Below, one piece after another: positions 26,366 through 35,339 of a stretch of DNA of 64,000 bases. Numbering within the stretch: the stretch's first letter is position 1; the number at the start of each line of letters is the position of its first letter. Both the position numbers and the translations under genes were made by a program. The DNA lies in the NCBI RefSeq assembly GCF_000735435.1, contig NZ_JMPP01000041.1:62001-126000 (forward strand), in the 5' to 3' direction. The notes under the pieces are model-generated. The model worked only from the letters and a program-made list of their open reading frames with translations. It had not been told where the DNA came from and made no database searches. The stretch comes from Klebsiella planticola ATCC 33531. GTDB taxonomy: Bacteria; Pseudomonadota; Gammaproteobacteria; Enterobacterales; Enterobacteriaceae.

Positions 26366-27700
26366 ATGAAAGCCCGTTATAAAGCCATCGTCGATCGGTT
26401 TGCGGCGTTGATTCGCCGCGGTGACATCACGTCGGGGACGCGTTTGCCAACTCATCGCGATCTTGCGGCAAAGGAGCATATTTCTCTGGCAACGGCGACG
26501 CGGGTCTATGCAGAGCTGGAAGCGATGGGGCTGGTCAGCGGGGAGACCGGGCGTGGGACGTTCGTCAGAGAGATTGCGCTGCCGCCAGGCCACGGCGTCG
26601 ATCAGCATGCTGTGGCCAGCGATGTCCTTGATTTGAATTTTAACTATCCGACCTTAGCTGGGCAGGGCGATGCCCTACGTGACGCTCTGCGACGGGTTGC
26701 CGCCGCCGGTGATATTGAATCACATTTACGCTATCAGCCTCATGCCGGCAGGCTTAGCGAACGCGAGATCATTGCCGGGCATCTTGCCGGGAACCGCTTT
26801 CAACCTTCAGCGGAGAATGTGATTATCGTCAACGGCGCCCAGCATGGACTGGCTATCGCGGTGATGGGCCTGCTCAGACCCGGCGATGTGGTGGCCGTTG
26901 ATGCGCTGACCTATCCCGGCTTTAAAGCCCTGGCCGCGCTATACCATCTCGAACTTATCGCGATACCTTCTCTGTCCGACGGTCCGGACTTCGCCGCCTT
27001 GCAGCAACTTTGCCAAAAAAGAGATGTGCGCGCCGTGTATACCATGCCGACGTTACATAATCCGCTGGGCTGGGTGCTGAGCCAACGGCAACGTAAAACA
27101 CTGGCCGACATTGCCCGCGCTCATGATCTTGTGATCATTGAAGATGCCGCTTATGCCTATCTGGCTAATCGTCCGCCTCCGCCGGTCGCCGTTTTTGCAC
27201 CAGAACGTACTCTCTACATCAACGGATTTTCCAAAAATGTCGCCACCGGACTGAGAGTCGGCGCCGTTATCTGCCCTGACGCTTACCGAGGGGCACTGGA
27301 ACGAGCGGTCCGCGCAACGAGCTGGAATACGCCGTCTATTATGACGACCCTGGTATGTAACTGGATACAGGATGGGACCGTCGCCCGTTTTGAAATGCTG
27401 AAGCGACGGGACGCGCGCCAGCGGCAATCCATGTTGAGAGAAGCGCTCGGGGATATGGCTTGTATCACCCATCCGGGGTCCTATTTTGCCTGGCTCCCTC
27501 TGCCGGATGAGTCCAGGGCCGACCGGGTAGCCAACCGTCTGATGAATAACAATATTTCCGTTTCAACGGCTGAGCCATTCTCTACATCACTGGCGGTACC
27601 ACAGGCTATCCGGGTTGCGCTTGGTTCGGTGAATATCACCCATTTACGTACGGCGCTGCTTCAGGTCCGCGAGGCTATCGAATCAGAACAATATCGTTAG
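26366..27700 (+). CDS. MocR-type GntR/aminotransferase fusion regulator
   Basis: This protein of about 444 residues joins a GntR winged HTH (TRLPTHRDLAAKEHISLATATRVYAEL) to a fold-type-I PLP aminotransferase domain. The PLP lysine lies in NGFSKNVATGLRVG and the aspartate in IIEDAAYAYL, so cofactor binding should be intact. The start is uncertain: ATG 26366 or an in-frame TTG 26348. A TACAAT -10-like box ends at 26340, so the transcript could be nearly leaderless. It probably controls the divergent EamA exporter. Confidence 0.87.
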   Translation: MKARYKAIVDRFAALIRRGDITSGTRLPTHRDLAAKEHISLATATRVYAELEAMGLVSGETGRGTFVREIALPPGHGVDQHAVASDVLDLNFNYPTLAGQGDALRDALRRVAAAGDIESHLRYQPHAGRLSEREIIAGHLAGNRFQPSAENVIIVNGAQHGLAIAVMGLLRPGDVVAVDALTYPGFKALAALYHLELIAIPSLSDGPDFAALQQLCQKRDVRAVYTMPTLHNPLGWVLSQRQRKTLADIARAHDLVIIEDAAYAYLANRPPPPVAVFAPERTLYINGFSKNVATGLRVGAVICPDAYRGALERAVRATSWNTPSIMTTLVCNWIQDGTVARFEMLKRRDARQRQSMLREALGDMACITHPGSYFAWLPLPDESRADRVANRLMNNNISVSTAEPFSTSLAVPQAIRVALGSVNITHLRTALLQVREAIESEQYR

Positions 27701-27877
27701 CATGAAAAAAACGCAGGGAAGGGAGGTCCGGACTCGGTATCCGCGGCAGAAGACAGAATACGCGCCAGAAAGTTCATCGTCTGCTGACCTGCGAATGAAT
27801 ATTTATCACACATATAAATTTCAACCGTTCCCTGCTATAAACGATCGCTAATATCTGCGGTTTTAAAGGGCACCACC

Positions 27878-28312
27878 ATGATGACGCTGCAAGGTAAAGA
27901 GGGGCTTAACTCGGTTGACTGGCGGGCATTAGCTGAACTTATCGCGGCTTCCGGGCTGGGGCAACGCGATATATCGTTGCTTGAACAGGCCTTTCGCCAC
28001 AGTACGTTCTGCTGGTTTGGTTTTCACAATGGCCAGCTGGTTGCGGTAGCCAGAGCGATAAGCGATCTCACCTGGTGTAGCTATCTGGCTGATGTGGCCG
28101 TAGATCCGCGCTATCAGGGGCAAGGCTATGGCCGTCAGTTAATGCAGGCAATATGTGATGTGCTGTTATCCTACGGGAAAATTTTTATTTATTCGGTGCC
28201 GGATAAAACCGGATTTTATCAGCGTCACGGATTTGAATTACTCACGACGGGTATGGTCTGCCTGAACGATGAAGGTTTAGTGAAAATGCGTGAGCAGGGC
28301 TATATCAGATAA
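27878..28312 (+). CDS. GNAT-family N-acetyltransferase
   Basis: This 144-residue small GNAT enzyme has the acetyl-CoA loop VDPRYQGQGYGRQLMQ and the C-terminal GFYQRHGFELL. It is a single gene on the plus strand; the bases between 27701 and 27877 show no other gene. The substrate amine is unknown. Confidence 0.83.
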   Translation: MMTLQGKEGLNSVDWRALAELIAASGLGQRDISLLEQAFRHSTFCWFGFHNGQLVAVARAISDLTWCSYLADVAVDPRYQGQGYGRQLMQAICDVLLSYGKIFIYSVPDKTGFYQRHGFELLTTGMVCLNDEGLVKMREQGYIR

Positions 28313-28443
28313 GCCGCCAGTTTGCCGACTTGCAGAATTATCTGCGGTAGACATCGACAATATATTCAAATAGTCTGACATCGCTCAGCGTGAGCAATAC
28401 GGATTATCCGAAACACACATAGATTATTGAACGGGATTATTCA

Positions 28444-28806
28444 GTGCATATCAACATAAAACCATGCTTATTGACATTGCTGCTGGCGACGGCAGCAATC
28501 CCCGTCTGTGCGAAACAACCGGTTTCCCTTTACTCGCCGGAAGCACAGGTCCTGTGTGATAAGTACATCTGCGCCACGGCGACAGACGGCGTTTCTCACG
28601 CCATGACTGAGAAATATCTGGGCAAAGAAGCGGTGAAACGACTGAGTTCACAGGGTAAATTTGACCCGAGTTCGTTTACCTTTGCCGACGGCACGTTCTG
28701 CGACATTAAGGAGAAGCTGTGCCGTGAAGACCGATATTACGGCGCAGAGGGTAAACACAGCGGGGCAATTTCGACAAAATATACCCGGCTGCTGTTCGGG
28801 AAATAA
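28444..28806 (+). CDS. small secreted YcgJ-like protein of unknown function
   Basis: This 120-residue protein starts at GTG 28444. Residues 1-23 form a signal peptide ending VCA. The mature part holds four cysteines in two pairs (VLCDKYICA and TFCDIKEKLC), suggesting two periplasmic disulfides, and the sequences LYSPEA and AMTEKYLGKEAVKRL. I recall a similar pattern in E. coli YcgJ, but I could not check this. No operon partner is present. Confidence 0.65.
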   Translation: MHINIKPCLLTLLLATAAIPVCAKQPVSLYSPEAQVLCDKYICATATDGVSHAMTEKYLGKEAVKRLSSQGKFDPSSFTFADGTFCDIKEKLCREDRYYGAEGKHSGAISTKYTRLLFGK

Positions 28807-29149
28807 GTCCTTCCCGCTCACCCGTGGTGAAGGGCAGGGAAGTCACTTGCGGCTTTGCGATCCCTGTCCTGAACCCGTTTTATTATCTGCCGGACGCGTC
28901 CCGCGCCGGTGTTGTCAACATTCGCTCGCCGACCACGCTCTTCCATCCGGTCCGGTGTTAGGGCCAATGAGGCTCCGTTCGCCCTGCGCGCTGTCGTTCC
29001 GTCTCGATCGCCCGATGTCGCTGTTTTCCTGAACATACCGGCTTCCTTTCATAAGGATAGCCAGCCAATCCGGGTACCTTTAGCTATATTCTTAATACAG
29101 AACAACCGCTTTTCTCTTTCAGGAATGCAACTTATCTTATGGGTGTCCT
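28807..29149. other. intergenic region, no gene recognised
   Basis: This 343-bp stretch lies between the YcgJ-like gene and the DUF1003 gene. Short open frames exist on both strands but none has a convincing start or a recognisable protein pattern. A KOPS octamer lies at 28832-28839. Confidence 0.5.
28832..28839 (+). other. KOPS octamer nearest to dif on the left arm
   Basis: GGGCAGGG matches the FtsK-orienting consensus GGGNAGGG and points toward dif at 32777. Others in the same orientation on this arm are at 2801, 17706, 25669, 26660 and 27716. Confidence 0.65.
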
Positions 29150-29644
29150 ATGAATAAGAAGGATATTTTCCGCTTTCATCGACCATTATCCCGCTACTCG
29201 CATACGTTTGGTGATGAGTGGTTTGCCCTGAAAGCTGAAGCATTCGCCCGTTTTTTTGGTACACCGACGTTTTTGGTGGCACAGACGGTCATTGTCGTTG
29301 TCTGGATCCTTATCAATATTATCGGATGGACCCGGTTTGACCCTTATCCCTTTATTTTGCTTAATCTGGCATTCAGTTTACAGGCAGCCTACGCGGCGCC
29401 GCTGATCCTGCTGGCGCAAACCCGACAGGCAGAGCGCGATGGGGCGCACGCGTTAGCCGATGCACAGCACCGTGAGGAGCTGGCGGAAGATATAAGCCAG
29501 AGACAGGGGCTCGCACAGCGGCAATCTGAACAGTTGATGATTTTATTGCAGCAAAATACCGAATTAACGGACCTGACGCGGCAAATGGCTGAACGTATTG
29601 AGAAATTAACGCTACAGCTCACCCAACATCAGAATATTAAATAA
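29150..29644 (+). CDS. DUF1003 family membrane protein
   Basis: This 164-residue protein has two membrane segments (around residues 43-60 and 70-90) and the family signature FDPYPFILLNL, then AYAAPLILLAQTRQAERD. A charged C-terminal coiled-coil-like tail follows. The function of DUF1003 is not established. It ends 23 bp before kup and is probably cotranscribed with it, which hints at a role linked to potassium or membrane potential; that is inference. Confidence 0.8.
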   Translation: MNKKDIFRFHRPLSRYSHTFGDEWFALKAEAFARFFGTPTFLVAQTVIVVVWILINIIGWTRFDPYPFILLNLAFSLQAAYAAPLILLAQTRQAERDGAHALADAQHREELAEDISQRQGLAQRQSEQLMILLQQNTELTDLTRQMAERIEKLTLQLTQHQNIK

Positions 29645-29667
29645 AACAAGCAGATGGACGGGGAATC

Positions 29668-31542
29668 ATGGACAATAATCACTCAGCGAACCACAGGACA
29701 TCAGGAAAGCTCATACTGGCAGGAGGAGCGCTGGGGGTGGTTTTTGGTGATATCGGCACCAGCCCACTGTATACGTTAAAAACGATACTTCTGTTATCCG
29801 GCGATAGTCCCACTCCCGACGTCATTCTGGGTTTATTATCGCTTATCATCTGGACGCTTATTCTGGTTACTTCAGTTAAATATGCCATCTTCGCCATGCG
29901 TATGGATAATAATGGCGAGGGCGGAATCATGGCCCTGATGTCATTGCTGGTACATAAAGGTAAAGATAGTAAGTGGGTGACATTTTCTGCGTTGACTGGT
30001 GCGGCGCTGATATACGGAGATGGCGCAATTACGCCGGCTATTTCCGTGCTTTCCGCCCTTGAAGGGCTGAATATTATCTTTCCCGAGGCGCACTCTTTTA
30101 TACTGCCTGCCACGGTAGTGATTCTGGTTACCTTATTCGCCATTCAACCCTTTGGCACCGCTAAAATAGGTAAAATCTTTGGTCCGGTGATGACATTGTG
30201 GTTTGTGGCAATTGCCGCGCTGGGAATATCGGGTATCGTCCAGTATCCGGCAGTGCTGCTGGCGATTAATCCGGCTTACGGTGTCTCCTTTTTACTTTCA
30301 AATGGTTTCAGCAGCTTCCTGGTATTAGGCGGTGTCTTTCTGTGTGTCACTGGAGCTGAAGCACTTTATGCGGATATGGGCCATTTCGGCAAAAAACCAA
30401 TCTGGATGGCCTGGTTTGGCCTGGCGTTTCCGGCGTTATTACTCAACTATGCAGGCCAGTCAGCGATAATTCTTGCTGGTGCGGACATTTCACAGAATAT
30501 CTTCTTCCGTCTTTGTCCACCGTTCCTGCAAATTCCACTGGTTATTCTTGCCACTCTGGCCACCATCATTGCCAGTCAGGCCATTATTACCGGGGCGTTT
30601 TCAATGACCCGACAGGCAATTCAGCTGGGTTGGTTTCCGCGCTTGCATATCAAACAAACCACCGCGGAGAGCTACGGGCAAATCTATATCGGCACGATTA
30701 ACTGGCTGCTGATGGTCGTTACCGTGGGTCTCGCAATTGCGTTTAAGTCATCGGAGAACCTCGCCGCAGCCTATGGGATCGCAGTGTCGTTGACGATGTT
30801 GATGACCTCCGGACTGCTGTTCATGGCTATGCGGCAAATCTGGGGCTGGAATCTGCTTGCCAGCACTCTGGTTGCCGTCAGTTTTCTGCTGATCGACAGC
30901 AGTTTTCTGATTGCCAATCTGGTGAAAGTGATGGAGGGCGGTTATATCCCGCTTATGCTGGCGGCGATCGTTTGCGGCGTTATGCTTATCTGGAACCGCG
31001 GTGTGAAGGCCACGTCTCGCGCGATTAATGAGAAAGTGATGGCTGTCGATGAGTTCTTCAATAAAATCAACCGGCTGAAGGTTCCTCGCGTACAGGGTAC
31101 TGCGGTGTTTTTAACGCGTAGTCAGAATGGTGTGCCGCCGGTCATGCGCTGGCACGTTGCGCGCAATCGCGCTCTGCAACAGCAAGTCATCTCGTTGACC
31201 ATTGAAGTACAGAACATCCCTTATGTGGAAGCGGGGAGGCGACTGGTGCTTACCGAGCGGGCACCGGGTTATCTGCAGGGCGTTGCGCATTATGGCTTTA
31301 TGGAGCAACCGCATATTCCAGAGCTTCTTCATAGCGTCCCAGGACTGGCGGTTCCGTTTGTTCCTGAAGAGATCACCTGGTATCTGGGGCACGAGACAAT
31401 CATTGCGCTCGAGGGGCATGGCATGGTCGCGTGGCAGCGTAACTGTTTTGCGTTTATGGTAAGAAACAGTACCCACATTACCAATTACTATCGCTTGCCG
31501 GGCGATCAGGTGGTGGAAATTGGTCGGCGGGTAGCAATTTAG
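29668..31542 (+). CDS. kup: KUP-family potassium transporter
   Basis: This 624-residue low-affinity K+:H+ symporter, the same length as E. coli Kup, has 12 membrane segments starting with GVVFGDIGTSPLYTLK and a cytoplasmic C-terminal domain of about 180 residues. The family sequences YGDGAITPAISVLSALEG and AYGIAVSLTMLMT are intact. Pairing with DUF1003 and a terminus location suggest it is an additional copy rather than the ancestral rbs-linked kup; whether another exists cannot be seen here. Confidence 0.9.
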   Translation: MDNNHSANHRTSGKLILAGGALGVVFGDIGTSPLYTLKTILLLSGDSPTPDVILGLLSLIIWTLILVTSVKYAIFAMRMDNNGEGGIMALMSLLVHKGKDSKWVTFSALTGAALIYGDGAITPAISVLSALEGLNIIFPEAHSFILPATVVILVTLFAIQPFGTAKIGKIFGPVMTLWFVAIAALGISGIVQYPAVLLAINPAYGVSFLLSNGFSSFLVLGGVFLCVTGAEALYADMGHFGKKPIWMAWFGLAFPALLLNYAGQSAIILAGADISQNIFFRLCPPFLQIPLVILATLATIIASQAIITGAFSMTRQAIQLGWFPRLHIKQTTAESYGQIYIGTINWLLMVVTVGLAIAFKSSENLAAAYGIAVSLTMLMTSGLLFMAMRQIWGWNLLASTLVAVSFLLIDSSFLIANLVKVMEGGYIPLMLAAIVCGVMLIWNRGVKATSRAINEKVMAVDEFFNKINRLKVPRVQGTAVFLTRSQNGVPPVMRWHVARNRALQQQVISLTIEVQNIPYVEAGRRLVLTERAPGYLQGVAHYGFMEQPHIPELLHSVPGLAVPFVPEEITWYLGHETIIALEGHGMVAWQRNCFAFMVRNSTHITNYYRLPGDQVVEIGRRVAI

Positions 31543-31706
31543 CGCGGTAGTAGAGAAATGGCGTTCATCCGGCGGCGGTTTTATCGGCTTCGGAGTCAGC
31601 GTTGGAGCAAAATTAGCATATTGTCAAAGCTCAGTAAAATTGTCTAATCCGTGGCTCATTAGAAATGTAGCCATAATTTTCAGTATTTTAGTCAATGTGA
31701 GGGTGT

Positions 31707-32255
31707 ATGGATAATGCGCAATATAAACCGGATGGCCGTAAACGATATACCACATGGTGGTGGTGCGGAAGTTTGTATTTGGTTACATGGTACTGTTCTG
31801 CGGATGAAATAAACCTGTACTCAATAAATACGGGCTCATATGTTTATCATTTAACGCACAATCACGGGCAGTATACTGAGAATTTTGAAAATAACTTCAT
31901 CTCCGTGGAGCGAAAATTCTCGGATGATTCAAAATATAGTTTTGTGCTAGGCACGATGAAAAACAGCTTTGATGACAGATGCCTGGCTGCCGGCGTAAGA
32001 AGGGATTGGGCAGGTTGGGATAACGGCTGGGTTTTTAAGGGAATATATGGATATGTAGGTGAGTTTTTCTTTGATGCTTTCAGTGATTGCGGCGATCATG
32101 GTTCATACCATGATTTTAAGAAAGCGACAGGAATAGGCTTTTCCCCCTATATCTATCATGGGTTTCAGTATAATTTTACGTCTTATTTTGGGATGGATGT
32201 TGGCATTATCATACCGTCAGTATTTGTCATTACGGCACAGTGGAGTTTTAGATAA
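31707..32255 (+). CDS. hypothetical exported protein, possible small outer-membrane beta-barrel
   Basis: I do not recognise this 182-residue protein. Residues 12-36 look like a signal peptide with unusual tryptophans (TTWWWCGSLYLVTWYCSA) followed by DEINLYS. The rest is rich in alternating aromatic and polar residues in strand-like blocks (FISVERKFSDDSKYSFVLG, ASP-containing turns, SPYIYHGFQYNFTSYFG) and ends in AQWSFR, a pattern seen in small outer-membrane barrels. Base composition is clearly more AT-rich than the neighbours. It ends beside a transposase relic and close to dif, suggesting acquisition. Confidence 0.5.
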   Translation: MDNAQYKPDGRKRYTTWWWCGSLYLVTWYCSADEINLYSINTGSYVYHLTHNHGQYTENFENNFISVERKFSDDSKYSFVLGTMKNSFDDRCLAAGVRRDWAGWDNGWVFKGIYGYVGEFFFDAFSDCGDHGSYHDFKKATGIGFSPYIYHGFQYNFTSYFGMDVGIIIPSVFVITAQWSFR

Positions 32256-32259
32256 ATTC

Positions 32260-32694
32260 GACAGCAGTGACAGGAGATAAGGAAACGAAGACAAGAGAAA
32301 GCGATCCGCTCACCACAACAGGCACGTCGATAGCGTGGTTGCTGAAGTTTTGGTGCTCGTTATTTGCGGGGAACCCAGAGACTGGCTTTAACCATAAGCG
32401 ACCGGACAGTTTCTTTCGACTGATAGACATCGTGACCAGCGTCGATCCAAAGTCGGTATAACGTTCACGGATTAGGTTGAGTGCATATCGGGCAAGACCA
32501 ACAGGCAGCTCATTATTGCTTGGTTTTCCGCGACGACGGCTAGCCATACCCAGTGGACCAGATTCACAATAACGCGAAAGAAGACGACATCGACACTGAC
32601 GATCGGAGATACCCAGGCGCTGCGCGGCCGTCTGTGTTGTCAAACGCCGGTCGACAACATCCTGACTGGTTTTGAGTCGGTTAACTTCATCCAA
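32260..32694 (-). pseudogene. decayed transposase fragment (ISNCY-type, ISKpn21-like)
   Basis: The minus-strand frame keeps the N-terminal helix-turn-helix of an ISNCY-type transposase (VNRLKTSQDVVDRRLTTQ, then RRRGKPSNNELP and LIRERYTDFGSTL). After this an internal deletion joins a scrambled piece (GRLWLKPVSGF), and the catalytic domain is missing. No terminal repeats or target duplication could be seen. It is non-functional. Confidence 0.65.
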
Positions 32695-32997
32695 CGTGAA
32701 AAACTCGCCGTCATCAGAATCCCTTGATGGTTAACTTAGTCCTGGTCGGATACTACAATTTTGCTATCACATCATTGGTGCGCATAATGTATATTATGTT
32801 AAATTGCATCTGGAGGACACTGAGTGCATCACCACACGTAGACCTGCCTCGGTCATATACATCCCCTTCCTTCAATTAGTTATCACAGGTTTCCATTATC
32901 TTCAGGAGCTCAGGCGCCAGCATGCTTTGCTGCCGGGCACCTGAAAAGAAATCTTTGCCGCGGTGTTCACGTACCTGGCTTAAAACCGTTAAGAGAG
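32695..32997. other. gene-free stretch carrying dif and a possible coding relic
   Basis: This 303-bp gap contains the dif site at 32777-32804. On the minus strand at about 32876-32985 a short frame reads like a protein C-terminus (GKDFFSGARQQSMLAPELLK) before a stop, with no start or body left. It may be a gene relic; I cannot name it. Nothing else is recognised. Confidence 0.45.
32777..32804 (+). other. dif: chromosome dimer resolution site dif
   Basis: The 28 bases read XerC half GGTGCGCATAA, central TGTATA, XerD half TTATGTTAAAT. This is the same as E. coli dif as I know it. XerC and XerD recombine two copies here to resolve chromosome dimers, activated by FtsK at the septum. The KOPS octamers in the window change orientation at this point, which supports that it is the working chromosomal site rather than a mobile copy. 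Confidence 0.93.
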
Positions 32998-34014
32998 TTA
33001 ACGCTTCAGATGTTTCTCAAGAAACTGGAAAACTTGATCCAAATTCTCTTTCGCCTCAAATTCGGCTGTACCGTGTCCTGCTCCCTGGAGCTGAACGTAG
33101 GTAACTTTATCTTCACCAATCACGGCTTGTAACGCTTTCGCAAAATTTTCACTTTGTTGGGTTGGCACGATTGGGTCTTCCGAACCGTTCATCAGGAAAA
33201 ATGGTACGCTATCCTTTGAAATATAGCTTTGTGGATTAGCAAATCTAACTAAATGAGGAATTTTACTGATTTGCATCCCCATATATTGTGACTCGCCCGA
33301 ATCCGCAGCATTGTGAATTTGCAACGACTTTTTACCACTTTCCTTGAATTGGGCATCCATCGCACTAAAGTCGGTCGGGCCAAAGAAACTGACTACGGCA
33401 TTCACACGGCTGCTTTGCTTTGCATTGCCCATGGTTAAATCTTCCAGAACAGGGATGCCTGCCGTTGTACCAAGCATTGAGGCTAAATTGGCCCCTGCAG
33501 AATCGCCCCACGCCACCACCCGATGAGGATCTAAGCCATATTTTTCCGCATTCGCTTTTATAAAACGCACCGCGGCCTTAACATCGTATACTGCCGCAGG
33601 GAAAGTCGCCTCGCCAGCCAGGCGATAGTTGATTGACACGACGGCGTAGCCGCGTTTTAGCCCTGTCATCGGAGCATCTACTTCGCTAGTGCCTTTATCG
33701 CCGAAAATGAAACCACCGCCGTGAATGGCGATGATAACCGGATATGGCGCCTTGCCTTCACTGGGTAAGTAAATATCTAACTTTTGTGCGTTTGACTGAG
33801 TCGCATAAGGTATATCAAGCCATTTATAAGTAACCCCCTGCGTGTTCACCCGAGGCATTTTGCTCATCATTTCACGCAATGAATCCATATTGGCAGACTG
33901 TTCTCTTGCCATAACATTCAAACTCCCAAACGCTAATATCCCAACGGTAAATAAGGTCGCTAACTTTTTCATTGCATTGTTTCTCAATTTTACCACCTGT
34001 AATCGTTGTTCCAT
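32998..34014 (-). CDS. secreted alpha/beta hydrolase (esterase/HSL-type)
   Basis: This is a 338-residue hydrolase. It has the oxyanion-hole motif HGGGFIFG, the nucleophile elbow GDSAG, an aspartate in NGSEDPIVP and the catalytic histidine in GAGHGTAEF, so the triad is complete. ATG 34014 has AAGGAGG four bases upstream, but a textbook signal peptide (MKKLATLFTVGILAFGSLNVMA) starts only at the internal ATG 33972, so the true start may be either. It is AT-rich against its surroundings and lies next to dif. Substrate: an ester or carbohydrate-linked ester, not known. Confidence 0.85.
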   Translation of the reverse strand: MEQRLQVVKLRNNAMKKLATLFTVGILAFGSLNVMAREQSANMDSLREMMSKMPRVNTQGVTYKWLDIPYATQSNAQKLDIYLPSEGKAPYPVIIAIHGGGFIFGDKGTSEVDAPMTGLKRGYAVVSINYRLAGEATFPAAVYDVKAAVRFIKANAEKYGLDPHRVVAWGDSAGANLASMLGTTAGIPVLEDLTMGNAKQSSRVNAVVSFFGPTDFSAMDAQFKESGKKSLQIHNAADSGESQYMGMQISKIPHLVRFANPQSYISKDSVPFFLMNGSEDPIVPTQQSENFAKALQAVIGEDKVTYVQLQGAGHGTAEFEAKENLDQVFQFLEKHLKR

Positions 34015-34186
34015 GTTGCCTCCTTTTTTATATTTGGAGCTGGTCATCAGGATAATCAGCTGTTGGCAACCGGTAAATTTTTTGGAAAAGTCAGAGGGAG
34101 GCGCCCAAATACGGACTTCGAGTCGTGTATTACCAGTGACATTCAAACAATAAAAAAAGGCGTGCAGAACACGCCTGAAAATAAAA

Positions 34187-35026
34187 TTAAAGCGCTGCTT
34201 TTACCGCTACGGCTAAATCTTGTGTTGGGCGACCGAGCAAACGAGAAAGTGTTTTGTCGGTTGAGAATAAGGCCCCTTTTGAGGCATCAACATCCGCCTG
34301 AGCAAGTAAGTGTGCCAGTCCATCTGGCAAACCTGCATTTAACAACGCGCTTTCGTAATCTGCAGCGGGAATATCCACGTAAGGGATCTCTTTACCCGCT
34401 TGTTTGCTGATTTCTGCTGCTAATTCTGTAAGGGTATAAGCGTTGTCACCTGCCAGTTCGTAAGTTTGGTTATCGTGCCCTTCGCCGAATGCCACATTTG
34501 CTGCGGCTTCCGCATAATCAGCACGCAATGCTGAAGCAATTTTTCCATCTTTTGCCGAACCGTAAAATGCATTTAATGCTAATGCCGCTGGCACAGAAGC
34601 GGTATAGTTTTCGGTGTACCAGCCGTTACGTAAAATAGTATAGGTTAACCCTGATGCTTTTAAGGCTTGCTCGGTAGCAATGTGTTCATCTGCTAATAAG
34701 CCAACGGTATTTCCACTGGTTGCACCGAGCAAACTGGTGTAGATAATATGCCTTACACCCGCTTTTTTCGCCGATTCGATCACGTTTTTATGTTGTACTT
34801 CACGCTGGCCTACCTCGCTACTTGAGACTAAAAGTAGTGTGTCCACACCCTGCAGGGCCTCTACTTGACCTTCAACTTTTGAATAATCAAATGCCCGCGC
34901 TTCCGCCCCTGAAATTTTTGCCGGGTTACGTACCAGGGCGATCGCGTTTGCCCCTTTTTCTTGCAGTTTTGCCAGAGCGATTGCGCCGAATTGACCTGTT
35001 GCACCTGTTACTGCGATAGTTTTCAT
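34187..35026 (-). CDS. QorB/NmrA-like NAD(P)H quinone oxidoreductase
   Basis: This 279-residue atypical short-chain dehydrogenase is close by eye to E. coli QorB (YtfG). It has the nucleotide-binding site VTGATGQFGAIAL, then LVSSSEVGQREVQHKNVI, LRNGWYTENY and the C-terminal DASKGALFSTDKTLSRL. It reduces quinones with NAD(P)H in that family. ATG 35026 has AAGGA seven bases upstream. It is divergent from an HxlR regulator with two matching operators between them. Codon use is AT-rich, unlike the Klebsiella-type core, so it was probably acquired. Confidence 0.87.
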   Translation of the reverse strand: MKTIAVTGATGQFGAIALAKLQEKGANAIALVRNPAKISGAEARAFDYSKVEGQVEALQGVDTLLLVSSSEVGQREVQHKNVIESAKKAGVRHIIYTSLLGATSGNTVGLLADEHIATEQALKASGLTYTILRNGWYTENYTASVPAALALNAFYGSAKDGKIASALRADYAEAAANVAFGEGHDNQTYELAGDNAYTLTELAAEISKQAGKEIPYVDIPAADYESALLNAGLPDGLAHLLAQADVDASKGALFSTDKTLSRLLGRPTQDLAVAVKAAL

Positions 35027-35109
35027 TATGTATTCCTTTGAAAAGTATGTTGAATTTCGACCATGGTTGCCGAATCGTTCGGCCTTGATGTGATTCATTA
35101 TAGGTTAAA

Positions 35110-35126
35110 ACTTACTTTTAGGAAGT
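35110..35126. promoter_or_regulatory. HxlR operator, qorB-proximal copy
   Basis: ACTTACTTTTAGGAAGT is an imperfect inverted repeat, one base different from the perfect copy at 35299. It lies about 84 bp upstream of the QorB-like start and probably covers its promoter. Confidence 0.65.
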
Positions 35127-35298
35127 ACGTACAAAAATGTAAGTATGTGATTAAGTTATCATTATTTTTTAACTTATTGATTTTTAAATAAAATAAAAGT
35201 GAGTTTGTTTTATGTGAAGCGGAGAAATAGCATCATCAACAGTCCGATCTGGCAATTTTTTTGCATTTTTGGTTGTAGGAGAGACTTAAATTCACTAA

Positions 35299-35315
35299 AC
35301 TTACTTTTAGTAAGT
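35299..35315. promoter_or_regulatory. HxlR operator, regulator-proximal copy
   Basis: ACTTACTTTTAGTAAGT is a perfect ACTTAC-N5-GTAAGT inverted repeat, 25 bp upstream of the HxlR start. With the copy at 35110 it suggests that the regulator represses both itself and the divergent oxidoreductase. Confidence 0.68.
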
Positions 35316-35339
35316 GTTTATGTTAAATAGGTTCTATAA

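Noticed and set aside
32260..32694. Intact insertion sequence next to dif
   Set aside because: Only the transposase HTH region remains, with an internal deletion, and no terminal inverted repeats or target duplication could be found.
35318..35328. Exact XerD half-site TTATGTTAAAT 2.5 kb from dif, which could mark the far end of a Xer-integrated element
   Set aside because: There is no XerC half or core next to it, the region is very AT-rich so an 11-base match is not surprising, and the related HxlR gene would lie outside the supposed element.
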